The notes under the pieces were generated by a model that ran no database searches, was not told the DNA's origin, and worked only from the letters and a program-made list of their open reading frames with translations. Position numbers and translations under genes: made by a program. A DNA stretch of 5,016 bases from Nitrospira sp. (lineage in GTDB: Bacteria; Nitrospirota; Nitrospiria; Nitrospirales; Nitrospiraceae), in the NCBI GenBank assembly GCA_015904045.1, contig JABMDG010000389.1:1-5016 (forward strand), read 5' to 3'. Positions 1 through 4,390 of this stretch are shown here, in pieces (the first letter of the stretch is position 1; the number at the start of each line of letters is the position of its first letter).

Positions 1-1
1 A

Positions 2-289
2 CAAGGCGTAATTATTCCCGCCCGCAACACGAAACATCTCGCGCTCCGACGCGAGGTGGTGGAAGCCGTTGAGTCGGGGCACTTTACCATCTACGCCGTG
101 AACACGGTTGAAGAAGCCGTGGAACTGCTCACGGGTGTCACAGCGGGCGAACGGGGCCTCGACGGTTTATACCCGATCGACACGGTATTCGGCCGGGCCG
201 CTCAACGGCTCGAAGAGATGGCGCAAGCTGTGGCCGAATGGAGCGAAGGGGAACAGAAGGGACAGAACCACATCATCACGGAGCTGTGA
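2..289 (+). CDS. Lon-family (S16) ATP-dependent protease, C-terminal end, 5' truncated
   Basis: The left edge opens inside a reading frame that ends at TGA 287-289; 95 codons are visible. The translation begins QGVIIPARNTKHLALRREVV and continues to GHFTIYAVNTVEEAVELLTG. This matches the end of the Lon proteolytic domain: the GVIIP-x-x-N strand that follows the catalytic Lys region, then the F-x-IY-x-V-x-T-V-x-E-A-x-x-LLTG helix that closes the domain. LLTG-x-x-AG and the long tail (about 40 residues, rich in Glu, Ala and Gln) resemble the Lon-like branch with LonB/YcbZ-type ends rather than classical LonA. Family knowledge: these are cytosolic or membrane-associated AAA+ serine proteases with a Ser-Lys dyad that degrade damaged or regulatory proteins. 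The dyad, the ATPase domain and the start all lie outside the window, so activity and exact subfamily cannot be judged. A GTG at 56 falls inside the conserved domain and is not a real start. Confidence 0.85.
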   Translation, partial: QGVIIPARNTKHLALRREVVEAVESGHFTIYAVNTVEEAVELLTGVTAGERGLDGLYPIDTVFGRAAQRLEEMAQAVAEWSEGEQKGQNHIITEL

Positions 290-507
290 GCAGAACCATC
301 TTCATGTCTCTCGCGCTCATAACCGACCGGAGCACGCTCAGTAACTTCTCCACGATTTTGCTTCTACCTCCACCGGTCGCCAGTTGAGTGTTGATCCGTT
401 CGTTCGCCACGTCTACTCCCCCCGTCCACTCTTCCCATCCTTCACGATACTATTTCTGATGCCCGTGGTGTATCGTAACGTTGTTGTGCCTCGGCAGGGG
501 AACGGAG
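290..507. other. Intergenic gap between the lon-like gene and the cytochrome gene
   Basis: This 218-nt stretch holds no convincing gene. Short frames run through it but lack a ribosome binding site and recognisable protein character. No hairpin followed by a T-run was found after the protease stop, so its terminator is not identified. The part nearest the cytochrome gene carries a 7-bp inverted repeat (listed separately). No promoter with good -35 and -10 boxes was recognised, although the cytochrome promoter must lie here unless it is read through from the protease gene. Confidence 0.6.
444..476. repeat. 7-bp perfect inverted repeat upstream of the cytochrome gene
   Basis: ACGATAC (444-450) is repeated as its exact reverse complement GTATCGT (470-476) with 19 nt between. 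The arms are centred about 26 bp apart and the downstream arm ends 31 nt before the likely start codon at 508. The position would suit a regulator site for the cytochrome gene. The arms are short and the spacing is long for a hairpin terminator, so chance is a real alternative. What is seen is only the symmetry; any regulatory role is inference. Confidence 0.35.
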
Positions 508-1782
508 ATGGCAATGCGGTGGAGGTTGAAGAACGTTCTGATCGGGCTCGCCGTCCTAGGCGGGCTCGTCTATCTCTATTACACCGAAGTGAAACCAGTC
601 GTTATTTTCGGACTGCGGTCGGACTATGCCCACGCCATTCCCTATCAAAAGACTCCTGAGGGCCTGACAAGCATGAACGCTGAATCCTGCGGAGCTTGTC
701 ATCCCGACATCTACAAGGAATGGAAAACCAGCATCCACTCACAAGCCTACACCGATCCCTTCTTCCGGGCCTATTGGGCGAAGGACAAACACATCTGGGT
801 CTGTCTCAACTGCCACACGCCGCTGGAGAACCAGCAGCCTACACTGATTAGAGACATCCCACGCGATCGTGTTGAACGCGCCGTCCAGGAACCCAACCCG
901 CACTATGACCAGGACTTTCAACAGGAAGGAGTCACCTGCGCGGCCTGCCACGTGCGCGATGGGGTGATTCTGGGTCCATTCGACGATGCCAAGGCCCCGC
1001 ATCCGACGAAATATGATTCGACCTTTCGCACTCCAGAACTGTGCCAACGCTGTCATAGCGTCGTCGGCGGACCGGCGCAGTTTTATAATGGGGGGCCCTG
1101 CGGCACCTATCCTGAATTCGAAGACGGTTACTGGAGAAAGGAACGAGGCTTTGTCTGCCAAAGCTGCCACATGCCTGAGGTCGAACGGCCAATCGCGATC
1201 GGCGGTCCTGTGCGGAAAGGCCGCCAACACCTTTGGCGGGGCGGGCACGATCCCGAGATGGTCAAGCGGGCGATCGACGTGAAGGTGGTCACCGAGCCGG
1301 CCGAGCCCAAACCCGGCGACAAGGTCCGCGTCATGCTAACCCTGGTCAATGCCGGCGCGGGGCACAAACTCCCGACGGGCGATCCGGACCGCCACTTTAC
1401 GGTCGAGTTTGCGGTGGAGGATCAGAATGGAAGGGTGTTGGCACAGCAGTCAGACACGATGGGGCGATGGATCCTGTGGCAACCGGTCATCGTCGAACTC
1501 CACGACAATAGACTCATGCCGTTGGCCAGCCGGGAATATCTGTTTGAGTACGACGTACCGAAGGAGGGGGACAGCCTCACATTAGTCGTGAAAGTTCGCT
1601 ATCATATCCAGACCGAAGGGCAGCATCAGATGCTCATCGACAAGTACGGACTCACCGCGAAGGACCCCTACAACTTTACCGTCTACGAACGAGCGGCGCC
1701 CCTGACCGGCAATCTGGCGGCATCCTTCGACCGGTCCCCACGCAACACACGTCTGGCCTGTGCGGCGCCCGAGCATAGCTGA
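508..1782 (+). CDS. Membrane-anchored pentaheme cytochrome c (cytochrome c554-like family)
   Basis: A 424-residue protein with five CXXCH heme-attachment motifs: CGACH (61-65), CLNCH (99-103), CAACH (144-148), CQRCH (179-183) and CQSCH (217-221). Residues about 9-25 form one hydrophobic segment after a positively charged start (MAMRWRLKN) with no clear cleavage site, so it is probably an uncleaved anchor with the heme domain in the periplasm. The Y-x-x-W-x-x-S-x-H pattern after heme 1 and the RGGHD stretch (244-248) are typical of multiheme c554-type electron carriers; these His may be distal ligands. Residues about 255-375 look like a beta-sandwich and contain GAGHKLPTG (283-291), a signature seen in many such cytochromes. 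Start choice: ATG 508 has AGGGG at 496-500, 7 nt upstream. ATG 514, six nt after GGAG, is an alternative, and an upstream TTG at 481 is less likely. Expected role is electron transfer in a membrane respiratory chain; the redox partner is not encoded here. It is convergent with arsC, 36 nt away. Confidence 0.88.
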   Translation: MAMRWRLKNVLIGLAVLGGLVYLYYTEVKPVVIFGLRSDYAHAIPYQKTPEGLTSMNAESCGACHPDIYKEWKTSIHSQAYTDPFFRAYWAKDKHIWVCLNCHTPLENQQPTLIRDIPRDRVERAVQEPNPHYDQDFQQEGVTCAACHVRDGVILGPFDDAKAPHPTKYDSTFRTPELCQRCHSVVGGPAQFYNGGPCGTYPEFEDGYWRKERGFVCQSCHMPEVERPIAIGGPVRKGRQHLWRGGHDPEMVKRAIDVKVVTEPAEPKPGDKVRVMLTLVNAGAGHKLPTGDPDRHFTVEFAVEDQNGRVLAQQSDTMGRWILWQPVIVELHDNRLMPLASREYLFEYDVPKEGDSLTLVVKVRYHIQTEGQHQMLIDKYGLTAKDPYNFTVYERAAPLTGNLAASFDRSPRNTRLACAAPEHS

Positions 1783-1818
1783 AGCGGCATTGTCCCGAGG
1801 CCATGCATAGAGGGATGT

Positions 1819-2235
1819 TTACCTCGGAGCGTTGATGAACTGTTCGAGGCGTGTTTGGATCTGATCCCGCACCTCTCGGAAGACCTTCAACTGCTCGTCG
1901 GAAGATCCCATCGCAGCAGCAGGGTCTTCGAAGTTCCAATGGACCAGACGCCCCGCGTGAGGCCAACGAGGGCAAGATTCCTTCGCGCGATCACACACGG
2001 TAATCACGTAGTCGAATGCTTGGTCGAGAAACTCGTCCATCCGCTTTGACCGTTGCGCCGAAATATCGATGTGCAGTTCCCGCATGGCCGCCACTGCCCC
2101 GGGATTTAGACCCGCGGGATGCGTCCCGGCGCTATAGACGTCGTACCGATCTCCGGCCAGACGGCGAAGCAGCCCTTCCGCCATCTGGCTACGGGCTGAA
2201 TTCCCCGTACAGAGAAACAGCACGCGTCGTTTCAT
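1819..2235 (-). CDS. arsC: Arsenate reductase, thioredoxin-coupled (LMW-phosphatase fold)
   Basis: A 138-residue cytosolic enzyme that should reduce arsenate to arsenite. The N-terminal VLFLCTGNSARSQ contains the anion-binding CX5R loop, with nucleophile Cys9 and Arg15. Cys81 and Cys88 in ITVCDRAKESCP have the spacing of the redox pair (Cys82/Cys89) of the thioredoxin-linked S. aureus-type ArsC, and Asp104 in FEDPA matches the general acid of the phosphatase fold. All residues expected for the three-cysteine relay are therefore present, and the length is normal for the family. The ATG at 2233-2235 lies directly before the conserved KRRVLFLC strand; a TTG seven codons upstream is less likely. 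The start overlaps the arsM stop as ATGA and there is no strong ribosome binding site, so translation is probably coupled to arsM. It is the last gene of the operon. A protein tyrosine phosphatase is the alternative for this fold, but the Cys81/Cys88 pair argues for arsenate reduction. Confidence 0.93.
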   Translation of the reverse strand: MKRRVLFLCTGNSARSQMAEGLLRRLAGDRYDVYSAGTHPAGLNPGAVAAMRELHIDISAQRSKRMDEFLDQAFDYVITVCDRAKESCPRWPHAGRLVHWNFEDPAAAMGSSDEQLKVFREVRDQIQTRLEQFINAPR

Positions 2236-3098
2236 GAGCCGCACGTCGCAGAACAACAGACCGCTTGACTCACTTCCGGTTTGGCTGCCCGAACAAACCC
2301 GCTGATGAACTTGCCATCAACGACCGGCGCAATGGCGTCGAGATTGATATCGCTGCCCTCAAAGAGCTCCCGAGCGTCGGCGGCAGTATAGACCCGGGTC
2401 GGTTCGATCGAAACCTGTACAAACCCCGCTCGCTCGAGTTTAGCGATATACTCCTTCTCCTCCAACGCGCCGGCGACGCACCCGGCCCAGAGTTCAATGC
2501 TGCGTTGGATTTCTTCGGGGATCTCCCCCCGCACAACGATGTCCGAGACGGCCAGCCGCCCTCCCGGCTTCAAAACACGGAACGCCTCGGCCAGCACCAG
2601 ATCCTTGTTGGGTGACAGATTGATGACGCAGTTTGAAATGATGAGATCGACGGAGTGATCGGGCAAGGGGATGTGTTCAATGTCGCCCTTGAGGAATTCC
2701 ACATTCGTGACGCGGGCTTTGGCCTGGTTGGCCCGTGCCAGCTCCAACATTTCCTCGGTCATGTCCAGGCCATAGACCTTCCCGGTCGGCCCGACCCGCC
2801 GAGCGGAGAGCAACACATCAATGCCGCCGCCCGAGCCAAGATCCAGCACTGTTTCCCCAGGAGCAATCGATGCCAACGCAGTGGGATTCCCGCAACCCAG
2901 CGAGGCCCGCAATGCCTCCTCGGGAAGCGCGACTGTTTCTCCATCCGCATAGAGACCAGAGGTAATGGGATCGAGCTTGCCTGCCTCCAAAACCGTGCCG
3001 GTTCCACAACAGGATCGCCGTTCCTGCCGTTGCGCTTGCAACGCGGCCTGCCCATATCTGCTCTTGATCTCCGCTTTGAGAATTTCTTCAGCGTTCAT
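2232..3098 (-). CDS. arsM: Arsenite S-adenosylmethionine methyltransferase
   Basis: A 288-residue cytosolic methyltransferase that should transfer methyl groups from SAM to arsenite, giving mono- and dimethylated and possibly volatile trimethylated arsenic. The SAM-binding motif I is [14 protein letters not shown] (84-97), followed by the acidic loop GLDMTEEML (110-118) and motif IV-like [11 protein letters not shown] (151-161). The cysteines known from ArsM are all present: Cys30/Cys31 (CCGTG), Cys69 (GCGNP), Cys157 (SNCVINL) and Cys207 (AGCVAGA). The last two correspond to the arsenite-binding pair and the first two to the N-terminal pair. The C-terminal tail adds Cys281, Cys282 and Cys286 (VCCSATCGS), which could take part in metalloid capture; that is inference. 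Start: ATG 3096-3098 has AGGGGG six nt upstream; the GTG one codon earlier would leave only three nt. The gene starts 45 nt after arsR and overlaps arsC by 4 nt. Confidence 0.95.
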   Translation of the reverse strand: MNAEEILKAEIKSRYGQAALQAQRQERRSCCGTGTVLEAGKLDPITSGLYADGETVALPEEALRASLGCGNPTALASIAPGETVLDLGSGGGIDVLLSARRVGPTGKVYGLDMTEEMLELARANQAKARVTNVEFLKGDIEHIPLPDHSVDLIISNCVINLSPNKDLVLAEAFRVLKPGGRLAVSDIVVRGEIPEEIQRSIELWAGCVAGALEEKEYIAKLERAGFVQVSIEPTRVYTAADARELFEGSDINLDAIAPVVDGKFISGFVRAAKPEVSQAVCCSATCGS

Positions 3099-3102
3099 CA
3101 CA

Positions 3103-3110
3103 CTCCCCCT
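3103..3110 (-). promoter_or_regulatory. Ribosome binding site of arsM
   Basis: On the minus strand AGGGGGAG (3110 down to 3103) is a strong purine-rich site in the 45-nt arsR-arsM gap. The AGGGGG core stands six nt from ATG 3098 but only three from GTG 3101, which decides the start in favour of ATG. It is much stronger than anything in front of arsR or arsC, so ArsM may be the best-translated protein of the operon; that last point is inference. Confidence 0.65.
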
Positions 3111-3143
3111 CTCTAGAAATAATGACGTATGAGAGATAAAACA

Positions 3144-3464
3144 TCAGAAGCATCGTCCTGCAGAAACCGCCGACTTTGCCGCCTTCTTGAGGGCATTCAC
3201 CAATTCCTCCAGTTCTTCCATCGCCTGCGAACTCAGCGAGTAGTACATCCACCGGCCCTCACGGCGATCCTCGATCAGCCCGGCATTCTTCAACACCTTG
3301 AGGTGAAACGACAGGCGCGACTGCGCGGCGTTCATCGCATCCGTCAACTCACAGACACACTGTTCTCCCTCTTTGAGCCGGTAGAGCAATGCCAGACGTG
3401 TTTCGTCCGACAGTGCGTGAAACAGCCTCACCGCCTTCTTGGTTGAAAAATCCACGGCAACCAT
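3144..3464 (-). CDS. arsR: ArsR-family arsenic-responsive transcriptional repressor
   Basis: A 106-residue winged-helix repressor of normal length for ArsR/SmtB proteins. The first helices contain LFHALSDETRLALLYRL (14-30), a family hallmark. CVCEL (36-40) carries the Cys-x-Cys metalloid site (Cys36, Cys38) in the alpha-3 helix, as in classical arsenite/antimonite sensors. The recognition helix is about 47-64 (AQSRLSFHLKVLKNAGLI) and the wing is EDRREGRWMYYSL (65-77). A third cysteine near the C-terminus (Cys105) could be an extra ligand. Known behaviour of the family: the dimer sits on its operator and is released when As(III) or Sb(III) binds. It is the first gene of arsR-arsM-arsC, and the operator candidate lies directly upstream, implying autoregulation. 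No ribosome binding site precedes ATG 3464, and the candidate promoter puts the transcript start within a few bases of it, so the message may be leaderless. Confidence 0.95.
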   Translation of the reverse strand: MVAVDFSTKKAVRLFHALSDETRLALLYRLKEGEQCVCELTDAMNAAQSRLSFHLKVLKNAGLIEDRREGRWMYYSLSSQAMEELEELVNALKKAAKSAVSAGRCF

Positions 3465-3469
3465 GGTTG

Positions 3470-3493
3470 ATCAATATAACAATTATTCTTGAT
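3470..3493. promoter_or_regulatory. Candidate ArsR operator (imperfect palindrome)
   Basis: The 24-bp stretch has ATCAA (3470-3474) and TTGAT (3489-3493) as perfect inverted arms 14 nt apart, with a nested ATAA/TTAT pair (3476-3479 and 3483-3486) centred half a base away. The left arm is also part of the 8-bp palindrome TTGATCAA (3467-3474). ArsR/SmtB repressors commonly bind AT-rich imperfect palindromes of this size between the -35 box and the start codon, so placement and form agree. Binding by this ArsR is inference. Confidence 0.6.
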
Positions 3494-3500
3494 GGGTCAA
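3473..3500 (-). promoter_or_regulatory. Candidate sigma70-type promoter of arsR-arsM-arsC
   Basis: Reading the minus strand, TTGACC (3500-3495, 5 of 6 to the -35 consensus) is followed after 16 nt by TATATT (3478-3473, 5 of 6 to the -10 consensus). The -10 box ends eight nt before the arsR ATG, so transcription would begin at or within about two bases of the start codon. The local AT-richness (about 3470-3493) stands out against the GC-rich surroundings. The -10 box and most of the spacer lie inside the ATCAA-N14-TTGAT symmetry, as expected for a repressor that blocks RNA polymerase. Confidence 0.65.
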
Positions 3501-3707
3501 GAGGAGCCGGGCAACATCCGGAGCATGGATGACTGGTCCCCGCCGACCCCAGATGATAATGAATGAATAGAAGAATCCCGGGAGAATTGCCCCAAGACGG
3601 TCCAAGGATTTGAAGAATCCCGGATGGGAAATGCAGGGAGGGGAAGCATGGGCCCGGGGGAACCGACGGGGTCCGATCTGATGGTGGACGGCCCCCTTAC
3701 GTGTTGC
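3501..3707. other. Intergenic region between the lipoprotein gene and the ars promoter
   Basis: About 207 nt with no supported gene. It contains a perfect 12-nt direct repeat (listed separately) and a G/C-run-rich segment after the lipoprotein stop (about 3655-3700). In minus orientation that segment can form a short bulged stem (GTCC/GGAC plus GGG/CCC), but no T-run follows, so I do not call a terminator. A 13-codon frame at 3525 on the plus strand has a poorly spaced ribosome binding site and is not called. Confidence 0.55.
3570..3623. repeat. Two copies of a 12-nt direct repeat
   Basis: GAAGAATCCCGG occurs at 3570-3581 and again at 3612-3623, 42 bp apart start to start, in the non-coding region upstream of the ars promoter. 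The two copies are identical and the flanks differ. It could be a paired protein-binding site, part of a dispersed repeat of this genome or a duplication remnant; nothing in the sequence decides between these. Confidence 0.5.
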
Positions 3708-4133
3708 TCAGTGATGCGCTGATTGATCGCGCTGGCAGCTTTCTTCCGCCAGCATTCGTTGGCCTTCCGTCGCGTCCTTGGGGATGCGTGCCATGCACGC
3801 CTCAAGCGAATCCCCTTGGGTCCCGGCCGATGCACGGTCGCCGCTTTTTCTGATGGCGGCCCCGGCCACGGCTAGGCGAAGTCCTTCATTGTCATGACAG
3901 CTCTGTTCGGCAACCCACTTCGCCCCATCACTGGCACGCTGGATCCGTCCCAGACAGCCTTCCAAAGAATCCGAGAACGCCTTGGGGGTTGCCTCCTGAG
4001 TCGCTTCCGCGGTGGCCGACTCCGAAGAGCCTTTTGATATCGGCTGTACCGCGGCCTCTTGCAAAGCGCAGCCGACCGTTCCCAACAGGTAAACCAAACC
4101 AATAAGCCCAGTTCCAGCCAGCATCTTGTTCAT
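3708..4133 (-). CDS. Small predicted lipoprotein/secreted protein with two Cys-pair repeats
   Basis: A 141-residue protein of unknown function. Residues 1-22 (MNKMLAGTGLIGLVYLLGTVGC, split here as MNKMLAGTGL and IGLVYLLGTVGC) form a positively charged start, a hydrophobic core and TVGC at Cys22. This resembles a lipobox, though Thr at -3 is not the preferred Leu, so ordinary secretion is possible. Residues about 30-52 are a low-complexity Ser/Ala/Thr/Glu linker. Two similar units follow: DSLEGC at 55-60 running to AEQSC at 75-79, and DSLEAC at 108-113 running to AEESC at 129-133. Each has an R-I three residues after its first Cys and 18 or 19 residues between the cysteines, suggesting one disulfide-pinned helical hairpin per unit. 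ATG 4133 is chosen because a GAGGAAGAG purine stretch lies 5-9 nt upstream; a GTG two codons earlier is less well spaced. It stands alone between arsR and the transpeptidase gene. I do not recognise a named family. Confidence 0.75.
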   Translation of the reverse strand: MNKMLAGTGLIGLVYLLGTVGCALQEAAVQPISKGSSESATAEATQEATPKAFSDSLEGCLGRIQRASDGAKWVAEQSCHDNEGLRLAVAGAAIRKSGDRASAGTQGDSLEACMARIPKDATEGQRMLAEESCQRDQSAHH

Positions 4134-4190
4134 GGGCACTCTTCCTCTTCACATCGCGATGGGTAAGCACGGGCACGGTTGGCCCGCACG

Positions 4191-4219
4191 TATATAGCGA
4201 AGTCTCCTTCCAGGCGCAA
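4191..4219 (-). promoter_or_regulatory. Candidate promoter of the small lipoprotein gene
   Basis: On the minus strand TTGCGC (4219-4214) and TATATA (4196-4191) are separated by exactly 17 nt. The boxes match the sigma70 consensus at about 3 and 4 of 6 positions, so the case rests mainly on the ideal spacing and on TATATA standing out in GC-rich DNA. Transcription would begin near 4184, giving a leader of about 50 nt before ATG 4133. Confidence 0.4.
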
Positions 4220-4390
4220 GCGGCCTCGTCGAGCCACAAAAGTTCGACACCGTGAGCCCGATTTCATAAACGTTCGCGTTGCACAAGCACAAGGATATCC
4301 GAATCAGCGGATAGGAGCATGTGGATCAGAGTCTAGTGAATCTCGCCGCGACACCGCTTCGGCGCCACGGCAATTCTCTGGCGGCGGCTG
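4220..4390. other. Intergenic region between the transpeptidase stop and the lipoprotein promoter
   Basis: This stretch holds no supported gene. A frame crossing it on the plus strand runs antisense into the transpeptidase gene and has no protein character or ribosome binding site. The only structured element noticed is the 6-bp hairpin at 4296-4313. Confidence 0.5.
4296..4313. other. Short perfect hairpin, possible weak terminator
   Basis: TATCCG (4296-4301) and CGGATA (4308-4313) are exact inverted arms around a 6-nt loop. In the minus orientation, downstream of the transpeptidase stop by about 80 nt, the stem is followed by TCCTTGTGCTTG, only mildly T-rich. It may help end the transpeptidase transcript, but the stem is short and a proper U-run is missing. 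Confidence 0.3.

Noticed and set aside
325..378. GACCGG and CCGGTC arms after the protease gene
   Set aside because: Six-base arms 42 nt apart in GC-rich DNA are expected by chance, and there is no T-run.
739..1248. 169-codon minus-strand frame antisense to the cytochrome gene
   Set aside because: It lies wholly within the cytochrome coding region, whose five heme motifs prove the plus-strand frame; the antisense product shows no family character.
1795..1827. CCGAGG/CCTCGG inverted arms between the convergent cytochrome and arsC genes, possible shared terminator
   Set aside because: The stem is only 6 bp, the loop is 21 nt, one arm lies inside the arsC coding end and no T-run follows in either direction.
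2655..3116. 153-codon plus-strand frame across arsM
   Set aside because: Antisense shadow of arsM, which has the full SAM motif and conserved cysteines in the opposite frame.
508..3464. Functional link between the multiheme cytochrome and the ars operon (for example arsenate respiration or arsenite oxidation)
   Set aside because: The genes are convergent and separately transcribed, no molybdenum-containing ArrA or AioA subunit is present, and the cytochrome is of a general electron-transfer type.
3525..3566. 13-codon frame on the plus strand with GGAG just before its ATG
   Set aside because: Only one base separates GGAG from the ATG, the product is tiny and acidic, and nothing supports translation.
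3655..3700. G/C-run hairpin after the lipoprotein gene as a terminator
   Set aside because: The stem needs a bulge and no T-run follows on the minus strand.
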